Position numbers and translations under genes: made by a program. From Variovorax paradoxus (GTDB taxonomy: Bacteria > Pseudomonadota > Gammaproteobacteria > Burkholderiales > Burkholderiaceae_C), in contig NZ_JAGGNU010000043.1 in the NCBI RefSeq assembly GCF_018614915.1, positions 1-64,000 of the forward strand: a stretch of 64,000 nt of DNA. The letters run 5' to 3'. The number at the start of each line of letters is the position of its first letter. The stretch's first letter is position 1. Under the pieces are notes generated by a model. That model did no database searches and was not told the DNA's origin. It saw only the letters and a program-made list of their open reading frames with translations. Positions 1 through 8,402 of this stretch are shown here, in pieces.

Positions 1-524
1 GCCGCCTGTGTTCGTGACACACGCCATTGCTTACCCTTCCTCGTCTGGTGCATCTCCGGGTCACGCTCGCCGGTGCTGTTCTTGGTCGAGCTCGGTGCCG
101 CAATCAAGGTGGCGTCGACCACAGTGCCGCTCTTGAGCATCAAGCCCTTGGACGCCAGCGTGGCATTGACCGTGGCCAGGATTTGCAGGGCCAGGTTGTG
201 TCCTTCGAGCAGGTGGCGAAACCGAAGAATGCTCACGCGGTCAGGGATGCGCTCGGCGCCGCCCAGGCCAGCGAAGTCGCGGTACAGCGAGACTTCAAAC
301 AGCGCCTCTTCCATTGCCATGTCGCTCAAGCCAAACCATTGCTGCAAAAAATGGATTCGCAGCATGGTCTCCAGTGCAAACGGCGGGCGACCGGTGGCTT
401 TCTTCGGCGAGTGCGGGGCAATCAAAGCCACCAACTCGTGCCACGGCACCACCAGTTCCATCTCATCGAGGAACACCGCCTTGCGCGTACGTCGCGTGCT
501 CAGGTTGAGGTCTTGCTGCTTCAT
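1..524 (-). CDS. IS5-family transposase, N-terminal part (runs off the window)
   Basis: The N-terminal 174 residues of an IS5-type DDE transposase begin MKQQDLNLSTRRTRK. They include the DUF772-like helical region (ALETMLRIHFLQQW, LYRDFAGL) and the first catalytic aspartate in GTVVDATLI, followed by the family hallmark ERDPEMHQTRKGKQW. In most relatives KGxQW is followed at once by FGMKAHIG. Here the next residues are RVSRTQA in this frame and no clear match appears in the others, so the copy may be frameshifted or rearranged close to the window edge. The gene supplies transposition of its own element and says nothing about the neighbouring functions. Confidence 0.8.
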   Translation of the reverse strand, partial: MKQQDLNLSTRRTRKAVFLDEMELVVPWHELVALIAPHSPKKATGRPPFALETMLRIHFLQQWFGLSDMAMEEALFEVSLYRDFAGLGGAERIPDRVSILRFRHLLEGHNLALQILATVNATLASKGLMLKSGTVVDATLIAAPSSTKNSTGERDPEMHQTRKGKQWRVSRTQA

Positions 525-590
525 GCCGATATTGTCCTGCCTGCGCGTGACGTCACCGCGCACTTTGCGGCAGAGTTTTGAACACCATCC
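1..590 (-). mobile_element. IS5-family insertion sequence, one end and partial body
   Basis: The element carries the transposase described next and enters from the left edge of the window. Its end is placed near 590: read inward on the minus strand it begins GGATGGTGTTCAAAACTCTG, about 65 nt before the transposase start. The bases just outside (591-594) are CTAG, a target typical of several IS5 subgroups, and the adjoining gene resumes in frame immediately after. The boundary is inferred; the second end is outside the window, so the terminal inverted repeat could not be confirmed. Confidence 0.7.
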
Positions 591-593
591 CTA

Positions 594-1564
594 GGCCATG
601 GGCATTCGGATCATGCCGACAATGCCGCCTACATTGCAGCCAAGACCGGAGCGCGGATCTACGCGACCGAGGAAACCTGCGGGGTGATGCAGGCCGATTT
701 TGAACGCATGCGTGCGGATCCGAACATCCAGCGCGACGGCGTCGCGCGCTTCGACCACAATGCGCGCATCAAGTGCACGAGCGTGACGACCAAAGGTTCG
801 ACGCCTGGCACACAAGTGCTGCGACTGTCGGTGCTCGAGCCCAATGCCTGTGTCATCGCATTCAGACATCTCCACTCTGTGGCCGTGCCACCCGATCCGA
901 GCTTTCCCCCGACGCCGGTGAAGATCATCGTGGACCCTCGGGACGCGACGCTGTTTCCCCTGGGCACTCCGCTGGAGCCATCCAATCCTCCGCTGGCGGG
1001 GCAATTGGATCTAAAACGACGGCCGGCAACCCGGGCGGCGCGGAAAGCCTGTTCTACGACTTCATCCTGCGCGACGGCAGCCACTTCACGTTCGCCTGGC
1101 AGAACAGTGCGGGAGCACTCAAGGAAGGGAAAGGCAATGGTTGGGACGGTACACCGGCCGACGGTGAGCGGATCATCAAGATTCTCAAGGCCTTGCCTCC
1201 CACTGACGTGCACATGGGCACGGCATCCAGTGGCAACTTCAACAACAACGGCCTGCGCGACCTGATCATGTATCAGGACGCATTGAAGCCGAAGATCTAC
1301 ATCCCCAACCACCTGACTTCCGGGACGGCCACTCGCGAGGCCTCCTCCATGTCCGTCTATGCCGGCTACCTCAAGCAGCTGGAACTGATGGGAATGCCCA
1401 AGAGCGAGTGGCCAGACATTCGCTGGTTGATCGATCCCACCGACTACCTCAAGCCGATCGTGTTCGATACCAACGATAAGTCGTGGCGCGATGAACGCAA
1501 GGAGCGCAAGTTGCGCGAAGTGTGCGGACCGATCGATGGCCATGGCCATGGCCATGCCCACTGA
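594..1564 (+). pseudogene. MBL-fold metallohydrolase, truncated by the IS and frameshifted
   Basis: This is the remnant of a metallo-beta-lactamase-fold hydrolase. Directly after the IS boundary the frame reads GHGHSDHADNAAYIA, which contains the metal-binding HxHxDH motif; the normal N-terminal strands before it are missing. The frame then runs through ARFDHNARIKC and VKIIVDP to about 1005. There homology-like sequence shifts by one base into the frame that gives GNPGGAESLFYDFIL, HMGTASSGNFNN and IYIPNHLT, ending in a His-rich tail (GHGHGHAH). Truncation plus frameshift make a functional product unlikely. The substrate is unknown. The 3' end overlaps the start of a small lipoprotein gene, so the two were probably co-transcribed. 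Confidence 0.75.
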
Positions 1565-1823
1565 AACCTTCGAATCCGTGGCGCGCCGCCAAGGTATGGC
1601 GGGAGCGACGCCTTGGCCGTGCAAACTGGCCCCCGTCGCAGTGGCGCTGGTCTTGACTGCGTGCGGTGGAGGGGAAGGCACTCCATCGACGGTGTCGGCT
1701 CCAGCCGCTGCGGCGGCCTCGAGCAAGACAGACGCAGGGCCGTCGAGCAAGTCGGCTGAGCCGTCGAAGAGCGCCGATCCCTCGGCGGAATCGGTCGATG
1801 TCACCTCCGCTTTGGGCGCTTGA
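1554..1823 (+). CDS. small low-complexity lipoprotein
   Basis: A short secreted protein of about 89 residues. A hydrophobic stretch (KLAPVAVALVLTAC) ends in a lipobox, LTAC, so the mature protein would be acylated at that Cys and anchored in the membrane. The rest is almost only Ala, Ser, Lys, Glu and Pro (SSKSAEPSKSADPS), resembling a flexible linker rather than a folded domain. Four in-frame ATGs at 1536-1554 lie in an ATGGCC repeat shared with the end of the upstream hydrolase, and a fifth ATG at 1596 gives a more compact signal peptide; the true start is uncertain. No family recognised. Confidence 0.5.
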   Translation: MPTETFESVARRQGMAGATPWPCKLAPVAVALVLTACGGGEGTPSTVSAPAAAAASSKTDAGPSSKSAEPSKSADPSAESVDVTSALGA

Positions 1824-1864
1824 TTTTTTCTGCGCAGCCATTTCAACTTGCCAACAATCCCTGA

Positions 1865-1885
1865 GCCCTGCAGGAGTTGCAGGGC
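1865..1885. terminator. hairpin between convergent genes
   Basis: An 8-bp perfect stem (GCCCTGCA / TGCAGGGC) with a 5-nt loop sits between the end of the lipoprotein gene and the end of the convergent DUF6351 gene. A short T-rich run (GATTTTTT) lies about 40 nt before it on the plus strand rather than directly after it, so this is only a candidate bidirectional terminator. Confidence 0.4.
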
Positions 1886-1898
1886 CCAGGGCAGGTGG

Positions 1899-4244
1899 TC
1901 AGAAGGCCACCGAACTCGGCTCGGGGCCGATCGGCACGCCGCTCGGTCCAGCGTTGAAATTGGTGAACTGCCATTCCGAGGTCTGGCCGACGCCAGGCTT
2001 GGACCAATCGCACACGCCGGAGGGGAACACAGCCGCCAGGCGCGCCAGTTGGGGTGCGCTGAACGCAACGGCTCCGTAGTCGGGACTGGTCGGCAGCAAG
2101 GGCTTCAACTGACATTGGTAGACGTCCTCCGCCGTCGGACCACCCGCGACTCGCCGTGGCGACAAGGTCGGCTTCAATGGACAGGCCGGATCCGTCAAGG
2201 CGAGTTCAGCGGCCAGCTCGGCATCGGTGGCACCGGTCGTCGTGAAGCACCCGTCCTTGACGTCCGAAGGCTTGTTGCCGATGACCTTTGCTTCGACAGG
2301 CGCGTCGCTGGTGTCCTTTTCCATGGCCGAGAGCCAGCGATCCATCATCCTGAAAGACTGGGCCGTCAGGGCCACGCCTGGAAATACGCTGCTTCCGCGA
2401 ATGACATGGTTGGCATGATTTCCGTTGGCAGCATCCAGACGCGCCCGCGCCTGGTAACTGCGCCACGTCATGTGAATGTCCGCACCTCTTTCGGGCCGCA
2501 GGTCGATGATGGGAACCTTCGCGAGGTTCCTTGCATTGCTGTGCAGGCCGCTGCGATAGATCTGCGGCAAGAGATCGGGCAATGATCGGAAGCGCGGAGC
2601 CGGGATCGTCGGCGTCGCGGCCGCTCCACCGGTCCAGACCATGTCGCTCGTGTAGGCCCCGACGCTCTCGTTGAGCTGGACGAATTCTACGGCCGTTATC
2701 GCTCCGTCCTGCAGGGCCTTCAACCCATACTGGACACCCGTGTTGTCGTAAGGAAGCTTTGGTTTCACGCTGCCGTCGACGTCCGTCACGGTACCGAAGA
2801 TCGCAATCATCATGTCGTGAATCGAGCACCGAATGCCGTTAGGCCTCGTGCCGGGCACATAGACCAGCGATGCCGGAAAGCCGGAGCCGCAATTTGCGGG
2901 CAGCGTCGGATCCTGCGGGCTGATGAACGAGTTGATCCAGGTCTGGCAGTAGGTCGTGGGATGGCCATTGATCGCGGCGCGCGCACTGTCGCTCAACGTG
3001 CTTCCATTGGGTGTCTGGTAGTAGCGCTTCAGCACCCCGCAGTCGCGGGTCTCGATCCACGTGGACACCGCATCCGGATAGCTGACGCCCGTCTGCAGCC
3101 CTTGCAACAACCCAGGCATGACCGACGCGATCACCGTCTGCATCATCGAGCCACCGGAGCCGCCATCGGACATCGTGTAGCGGATCTCCCCGTAGGTATC
3201 GATGATGTGCTCCTTGACCATCATCATGTTTTCGGCGGCGAGCAGTTCGTTGTTGTTGTCGTTGTGGTTGGTAAGTTGAGCGTTCGCAACCATGAACCCC
3301 GCAGCCAGTGCATTCGCGTCGAACACGGACGAGCCGGCCGGGGACATGCCGGGCGGTTGTTGAAAGCGATTGCCGGATGCCGATGCACCGAACTTCCAGA
3401 GAAGCTTGCCGTTCCAGCCCTTCTGCGGGGACCAGGGCTCCCATGCTTGCGCGGGATCGAAGTAGGCGAGGACGCTGTACATTCCGCGCCCCATCGTTCC
3501 GAGCTCGAGCCGCAGCAGACTCTTGGCGATCTGGCCCTTGTCGTTGGTGAAGTCTGCAATCTCGGCGTCCGCCGGTCGCGTCGCGGGCTGGTATTCGACG
3601 AAGCACGGATCTGCGCCCGTCGTCGTGTACGTGCACGCGCTTCCCTGCTTTGCCTTCGGTTGGTAGTAGTAGGAGAACTTGGTGGGTGCGTTGCACTTGT
3701 CGTCGGTCGGATCGACTCCGAGGCCGTTGACCCGCGTGACCACGCTGTCGGAGAGGTTCGTGCCTTCGACGACCAGATTGATCGCCTTGCCGTCGCTGGT
3801 CGCGCAGATCCACGGCTTGACCTGAACTCCCGCAAACACCGGCCCCCCACGATCGTGGTTGGTGAGCACCAGCCTGGCGCCCTTGCCGTTGCCGCCGGTC
3901 GCGACAAGCGTGTTGGTACCGGGCTTGAGCCCGGAGACCATGCCAAGCATGCGCCCGTTGGGACGGACCGCGAATCTGGACGTGACATCCGTGCCGCCAT
4001 TGAGATCGACCTTGATGCCTGTCGCGCCAGCGCCGGGGGACAGCACGATTTCAATCAGTGCATCGCCGTCACTTATCAGATCGGCCCGGTTCGAAACCGT
4101 CTTGACGGCGGTTGGCGCGGCGCCAACGGGATTGGCTGGAGGGGGGAACCCGCCGCCGTGATTCGATCCGCCGCCACAGGCGGCAAGCAGCGCGGCGAAG
4201 GCGAGTGCCAATGATGCCCGCAGGTGCGGCGAGAACGGTCTCAT
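1899..4244 (-). CDS. DUF6351 family lipoprotein
   Basis: A 781-residue exported protein. The N-terminus has a lipoprotein signal (LALAFAALLAACGGGSN) with lipobox LAAC followed by Gly/Pro-rich spacer, so it should be surface- or periplasm-anchored. Size and sequence fit DUF6351, a family common in Burkholderiales and of unproven function. A GxSxG-like element, SDGGSGGSMMQ, near residue 365 and a late conserved-looking His/Asp-rich half suggest an alpha/beta-hydrolase-like fold; that is inference. Several Cys pairs (CATSDG, CTYTTTG, DCGVLK) fit an oxidised, extracytoplasmic protein. AAGGAG lies 8 nt before the ATG. A Crp/Fnr gene diverges from its promoter region and is the obvious candidate regulator. 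Confidence 0.8.
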   Translation of the reverse strand: MRPFSPHLRASLALAFAALLAACGGGSNHGGGFPPPANPVGAAPTAVKTVSNRADLISDGDALIEIVLSPGAGATGIKVDLNGGTDVTSRFAVRPNGRMLGMVSGLKPGTNTLVATGGNGKGARLVLTNHDRGGPVFAGVQVKPWICATSDGKAINLVVEGTNLSDSVVTRVNGLGVDPTDDKCNAPTKFSYYYQPKAKQGSACTYTTTGADPCFVEYQPATRPADAEIADFTNDKGQIAKSLLRLELGTMGRGMYSVLAYFDPAQAWEPWSPQKGWNGKLLWKFGASASGNRFQQPPGMSPAGSSVFDANALAAGFMVANAQLTNHNDNNNELLAAENMMMVKEHIIDTYGEIRYTMSDGGSGGSMMQTVIASVMPGLLQGLQTGVSYPDAVSTWIETRDCGVLKRYYQTPNGSTLSDSARAAINGHPTTYCQTWINSFISPQDPTLPANCGSGFPASLVYVPGTRPNGIRCSIHDMMIAIFGTVTDVDGSVKPKLPYDNTGVQYGLKALQDGAITAVEFVQLNESVGAYTSDMVWTGGAAATPTIPAPRFRSLPDLLPQIYRSGLHSNARNLAKVPIIDLRPERGADIHMTWRSYQARARLDAANGNHANHVIRGSSVFPGVALTAQSFRMMDRWLSAMEKDTSDAPVEAKVIGNKPSDVKDGCFTTTGATDAELAAELALTDPACPLKPTLSPRRVAGGPTAEDVYQCQLKPLLPTSPDYGAVAFSAPQLARLAAVFPSGVCDWSKPGVGQTSEWQFTNFNAGPSGVPIGPEPSSVAF

Positions 4245-4430
4245 GCGAAGTCTCCTTGTATGTTTGGGCAGCTCACCCTTACCAAACTGCTCCTGGCATT
4301 TGATCGAGGTGCGCCGGCGGCGACTGTTGTCACTTCCAAGGGGAAGTCCCTATCCGAGAAGCTCGGCGTTTACACCCATCCGAAGCGCAGTGGGGATGAC
4401 CAAAATGCATCCGCATGCATGGAGATCACG

Positions 4431-5129
4431 ATGACAATTGAAGGAAGCGCCGAACTGTCGAGTGCACTCCGAGGCGCCAGCTGGGCCCAGGGACTGTCCG
4501 ACGCCGACCTCGCAGCTGTGGCGCAAAGTGTGTACGAGCGACATTTCGCCGCAGGATCCGTCGTGATCCGCAAGGGCGAGCCCTCCGATCACTGGATCGG
4601 CGTGGTGAGCGGCATGGTGAAGGTCGACACCATGGAGGAGGACGGGCGAAGTACCACCTTCATCGGGGTGTCTCGCGGCGGATGGCTCGGGGAGGGTTCT
4701 CTACTCAAGGGCGAGCTGCGCCCCTACGAGGTCGTGGCACTGCAGGAAAGCCGAATCGCCTTCATGCCGCGCAAGACATTCATCTGGCTCTACGAGAGCA
4801 ATCTCTCGTTCAACCACTTTCTCATCTCGCAACTGAATGCCCGCCTCAGCCAGTTCATTTCGGTCGTGGAGCGGGCCCGCATGGGTGATACCTCCGTACA
4901 GGTCGCCTTCGGGCTCGCCAGCTTGTTCAATCCGCTTCTCAATCCATCGGCCGACCGAAAGGTTCGCATCTCTCAGGAAAAGCTCGGCAAGCTCTGCGGA
5001 CTCTCGCGCCAGATCGTCAGCAGCGGGCTGCACCGCCTGCAGCAGGTCGGCTTGATCGCTGTCGAGTACGGACAGATTCGCGTGATGGACATCTCGGGGC
5101 TGAACAAGGTTGCCGGAATTGCGAGCTGA
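4431..5129 (+). CDS. Crp/Fnr family transcriptional regulator
   Basis: A 232-residue regulator with a cyclic-nucleotide-binding-like beta-roll (VIRKGEPSDHWIGVVSGMVKV, then GGWLGEGSLLKGE) and a C-terminal winged helix (VRISQEKLGKLCGLSRQIVSSGLHRL) whose recognition helix is LSRQIVSSGLHRL. No Fnr-type N-terminal Cys cluster is present, so an oxygen-sensing 4Fe-4S role is unlikely. The arginine expected of a cAMP pocket is not clear, so the ligand is open. I chose the ATG at 4431 because GGAG lies 6 nt upstream; an in-frame ATG at 4419 would add four residues. It is divergent from the DUF6351 gene, and the roughly 185-bp gap probably holds both promoters. Confidence 0.88.
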   Translation: MTIEGSAELSSALRGASWAQGLSDADLAAVAQSVYERHFAAGSVVIRKGEPSDHWIGVVSGMVKVDTMEEDGRSTTFIGVSRGGWLGEGSLLKGELRPYEVVALQESRIAFMPRKTFIWLYESNLSFNHFLISQLNARLSQFISVVERARMGDTSVQVAFGLASLFNPLLNPSADRKVRISQEKLGKLCGLSRQIVSSGLHRLQQVGLIAVEYGQIRVMDISGLNKVAGIAS

Positions 5130-5219
5130 CGTGCTTGAGTTTTCGCCATTCCCACCAGAGGCAGCCCTCGGCATGCGAACGCCACAGGCACCAGCGGACA
5201 GGCCGCTTCGAGGGCTGAG

Positions 5220-5705
5220 CTACTTCTTCGGAAAGTCCAGTACCGTTTTCGCTGGCTCGACCTCGCCGACATCCGACCACGCCCTCGTGTCGAAGCTGAA
5301 TTCGGCGACCGCGCTGGTGGGCATGTCGATGATCTCGCTCGACAGCCGGTGCGCGAGCTCGGTGAACTCGGGGTTGTGGCCGAAGAGCATCACGCGGTCG
5401 AGCTTCTTGTCGAGCGCGCGAATGACGGCGAGCAAGTCGTCCGGGCTGCTGGCATACAGCCGGTCGTCCACGACGATGCTCTTGCGTTTGTAGCCAAGCT
5501 CCTTGGCGATGAGTTGCGCTGTCGTCAGCGCGCGCAGCGCCGGGCTCGACACAAGCAGGTCGGGCTTCACGTCGCGCTTGGCCAAGCGCTTGCCCATCAT
5601 TGGCGCGTCCTGCTTGCCGCGATCGCCCAGTGGCCGATCCCTGTCGGGCAACGACGGATCGTCGCGAGTCGACTTGGCATGCCGAACGAGAAACAACGTC
5701 TTCAT
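5220..5705 (-). CDS. sixA: SixA-type phosphohistidine phosphatase (histidine phosphatase family)
   Basis: A 161-residue single-domain histidine phosphatase. The N-terminus carries the RHG-type motif as FLVRHAKS with the catalytic His. Further family signatures are SSPALRALTTAQLI (the basic pocket), and LFGHNPEFTELAH with the second catalytic His. Length and the RHAKS variant match SixA, which removes phosphate from phosphohistidine, for example on HPt domains or the PTS-Ntr system; the substrate here is inferred. It is transcribed alone, between the Crp/Fnr gene and a divergent SET-domain gene. Confidence 0.85.
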   Translation of the reverse strand: MKTLFLVRHAKSTRDDPSLPDRDRPLGDRGKQDAPMMGKRLAKRDVKPDLLVSSPALRALTTAQLIAKELGYKRKSIVVDDRLYASSPDDLLAVIRALDKKLDRVMLFGHNPEFTELAHRLSSEIIDMPTSAVAEFSFDTRAWSDVGEVEPAKTVLDFPKK

Positions 5706-5817
5706 GATTCATCCCTTCGCAGATGCCCTTCATCACTCTGCCGGTGCCTGCGCATTGCGCGGCGCACTGGCTTCCTGGCCAGATCGATTCGCCAAACCTA
5801 CAATTTCGATCACACAC

Positions 5818-6327
5818 ATGGCCAAGTCCTCCAAACACTCATCGCCCACTCCTTCCGTCCGGGTAGCGCCCAGTGCGGTCCATGGACTGGGCGCCTTCGC
5901 GACGCAGCCCTTGCCGGCTTTCGCGCTCCTGGGCCTCTACGAAGGCCGACGCTACTCGCCGGAGGAAGTCGCTGCCAAGGTCTGGGATCGCCAGCTCACT
6001 TACCTGTTCACCTTGTCCAATCAGGAAACGATTGACGGCGCCAAGGGAGGCAACGCCACTCGCCACTTGAATCACGCCTGCGACCCGAATTGCGAGGCTG
6101 TCGAGGAGTATGACGACGCAGGCCGGCTGGCGCTCAAGTTCCAGACGCTCGTCGCGGTGGATGCAGGTGACGAACTGTTCATCGACTACTGCCTGACGGC
6201 GGACGACGGCTCGCCGCCATCGGACTATCCCTGCCATTGCGGCTCGCCGGACTGCCGCGGCACGATGCTGGCGCCTGTCGAACCTGCCGCGCCCCAGCTC
6301 ACAACCGGAATTCTCGCGCCTGCCTGA
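5818..6327 (+). CDS. SET-domain protein-lysine methyltransferase
   Basis: A 169-residue protein consisting of a SET domain plus a post-SET zinc site. The SET core is recognisable from VHGLGAF near the N-terminus (SAM-binding strand), TRHLNHACDPNCEA (the NHxxxPN pseudoknot element) and DELFIDY. The end, CHCGSPDCRGTM, is the CxCxxxxC post-SET motif. The family uses S-adenosylmethionine to methylate lysine side chains; bacterial substrates are mostly unknown. The ATG at 5818 is the first codon that leaves a plausible N-terminus; an open frame continues upstream without SET homology. SET proteins are eukaryote-like, but such short versions are widespread in Burkholderiales. Confidence 0.85.
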   Translation: MAKSSKHSSPTPSVRVAPSAVHGLGAFATQPLPAFALLGLYEGRRYSPEEVAAKVWDRQLTYLFTLSNQETIDGAKGGNATRHLNHACDPNCEAVEEYDDAGRLALKFQTLVAVDAGDELFIDYCLTADDGSPPSDYPCHCGSPDCRGTMLAPVEPAAPQLTTGILAPA

Positions 6328-6354
6328 TCACGGCATCCCGATCGAAGCGGTTGA

Positions 6355-6650
6355 TCTCATCAACCAGTTCGTTCGCACTCTCACGACAACGCGCGCCTGC
6401 TTCCGCTCATGGTCACCGTGCGAGCACGCTCGCTGGATGAGGTCGGCGGGCTTATCGGACACCGGGGGGAGGAGTTTTGCTACGTGCTTTCGGCACCCTG
6501 GCCCTTCACATGGAGGATGCGCCACCGCGCACCCTGCGGGCCGGAGCCAGCGCGCTCTTCGACAGTGCCACTCCGCACGCCTATCCAGACATGAGCGGCG
6601 CAGAAGGGGAAGACTCGGAATGCGTCTCGCGGGCCTGGTCCTGCCTCGCC
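6355..6650 (+). pseudogene. fragment of an XRE-cupin transcriptional regulator
   Basis: Only the C-terminal cupin half of an XRE-type regulator is present. The first frame reads PLMVTVRARSLDEVGGLI, then GHRGEEFCYVLS. The next codons make sense only one base out of phase, as GTLALHMEDAPPRTLRAG, SALFDSATPHAYP. Restoring one G near 6491 joins them into the usual HxGEEFxYVLxGxLxLH cupin strand. No helix-turn-helix part is found upstream, where the SET gene ends. It therefore looks like a decayed remnant of a regulator that may once have controlled the neighbouring transport or oxidoreductase genes. Confidence 0.7.
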
Positions 6651-6748
6651 TCAAGAAAGCGCGTCGGTAACGGCGTAGGCCATGTGCAGCGCCAGCACCA
6701 GCACCAGCGCAGGACGCGCTCGGCATCGGTCAAGCGGCCCCACTCGTG

Positions 6749-8371
6749 TCAGGCTTCGAGCCACACGTGCTCGGCGAAGGAGTACCCCATCAGGCCACCG
6801 AGCGGAATCGGCGACAGCCCCTTGAGCTTCTTCGAATGGCCGTCGATGTTCGCCAGGAACAAGGGGATGCCGATGCCGCCCTGCTCATGCACCAGCACCT
6901 GCATGTCGGCATACATCCGCTTGCGCTTGGCCAGCTCGGTTTCGGCCCGCGCGGCGAGCAGCAACTGGTCGAACTTCTCGTTCTTCCAACCCGACTCGTT
7001 CCAGGTCGCGTCGGATTTGAAGAACTGCGTGAACAGCGTGTCGGCGCTGGGCCGGGGATTGACGGCACCAAAACCGACCGGGGTCTTCATCCAGTGGTTG
7101 GACCAGTAGCCGTCCGCCGGCATCCGCTTCACTTCCAGGTTCAGGCCGGCCTTCTGGGCCGATTGCTGCAGCACCAGGGCCAGTTCCACGGAATATTGCG
7201 CCGCCGGCGAGACGACGACCGGGATCGGCGCGCTGCCAAGGTTCGCCCTTTGCAAATGGAACCTTGCCTTGTCCGGGTCGAACGCCCGTTGCGGCAGCCC
7301 GGCAAAATAGAAGCGGTTGGTCGGGTCGATCGGCTGGTCGTTGGCCAACACGGCGTGTCCGAGCGCGACCGTGCGCTTCATCTGCTCTCGGTCCTGCAGG
7401 TATTTCATCGCCAGAACGAACTCGGGGTTCACGCCCGGTCCCGCATCACGGCGAATCACCAGATCGGTGTACTGGCCAGCCTGGGTTTCGAAGACCGCGT
7501 GGCCGGGAGACTGGTCGATGCGCGGCACCGAGCGGGGATTGATGAATGCCACCAGGTCCAGTTCGCCGGAAAGCAAGGCGTTGATGCGCGCGCTCTCGTC
7601 GCCGATGCCGATGAACTCGATCTCGTCCAGGTAGGGACGGCCGGTCTTCCAGTAGCCCTCGTTGCGAACGGCGATCGAGCGAACGCCCGGCTTGAATTCC
7701 TTGAGCTTGAACGGTCCGGTGCCGATGCCGGCATTGAAGTCGGTCGTCCCATCCTTGACGATCTGGAAGTGGAACGTGCCGAGGATCACCGGCAGGTCGG
7801 CGTTGGGCGCCTTGAGCCGCACCGTCACTTCATCGGGACCGGTGGCCTTCACCTCCTCGATCTGGTCCGCCAGCGTCTTCGCCTTGGAAGCGGTCGCGGG
7901 GTCCTTGTGGCGCATGAGCGAGAAGACAACATCCGCCGGCGCGAGCGGCTTGCCGTCGTGGAAGCGCACGCCCTTGCGCAGCTTGAACACCCAGTCGACC
8001 GCGTCCTTGGTCACGAATTCCTCCGCCAGTGCGGGCTGCGGCGTCAGGCTGCCGTCCAGCGACGTGAGGCCGTTGTAGAACATCGTGCTGCGCGAGTAGT
8101 CGGTCTGGTTCGACAGCTTGGCCGGGTCCAGCGTGTCGCTCACGCCCGCCGTCGCGGCGGCCACGCGAATGCGCCCTCCGCGGCGCGGCGTCTGCGCGTG
8201 CGCGGTGGCCGCCAGGACACCCATGCTGCCGGCCAGCGTCGCCTGCATGCCGCCGGCCATCAGCATGGCCAGGATGTCGCGGCGGCTGGCGCCGCGCTGC
8301 AGCTCGCCCAGCAGGCGAATGCTCTCCTGGGGGCCGATCAAGGCTTGCAGCTCGGTCTTGCTTTCATTCAT
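6749..8371 (-). CDS. ABC transporter substrate-binding protein, family 5 (peptide/nickel type)
   Basis: A 540-residue periplasmic binding protein of the SBP_bac_5 class. The N-terminus has a twin-arginine-like signal (ASRRDILAMLMAGG ... AATAHAQT), suggesting Tat export. Family features include SDTLDPAKLSN, WVFKLRKGVRFHDGKPL and the late GIPLFLANIDG. No permease or ATPase gene is next to it, so it either borrows a transporter encoded elsewhere or acts in sensing. I start at the ATG preceded by GAGGAG (MNESKTEL). It lies 31 nt after the flavin oxidoreductase gene and probably shares its transcript, so its ligand may be that enzyme's substrate or a precursor. Confidence 0.88.
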   Translation of the reverse strand: MNESKTELQALIGPQESIRLLGELQRGASRRDILAMLMAGGMQATLAGSMGVLAATAHAQTPRRGGRIRVAAATAGVSDTLDPAKLSNQTDYSRSTMFYNGLTSLDGSLTPQPALAEEFVTKDAVDWVFKLRKGVRFHDGKPLAPADVVFSLMRHKDPATASKAKTLADQIEEVKATGPDEVTVRLKAPNADLPVILGTFHFQIVKDGTTDFNAGIGTGPFKLKEFKPGVRSIAVRNEGYWKTGRPYLDEIEFIGIGDESARINALLSGELDLVAFINPRSVPRIDQSPGHAVFETQAGQYTDLVIRRDAGPGVNPEFVLAMKYLQDREQMKRTVALGHAVLANDQPIDPTNRFYFAGLPQRAFDPDKARFHLQRANLGSAPIPVVVSPAAQYSVELALVLQQSAQKAGLNLEVKRMPADGYWSNHWMKTPVGFGAVNPRPSADTLFTQFFKSDATWNESGWKNEKFDQLLLAARAETELAKRKRMYADMQVLVHEQGGIGIPLFLANIDGHSKKLKGLSPIPLGGLMGYSFAEHVWLEA

Positions 8372-8402
8372 GGTGATCTCCTCGAGAGGCGGGGTTTGCG
8401 AA

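Noticed and set aside
1536-1559. ATGGCC tandem repeat giving MAMAMA in one frame and GHGHGH in another
   Set aside because: Only three to four units, fully explained by the His-rich end of the metallohydrolase; treated as part of that gene.
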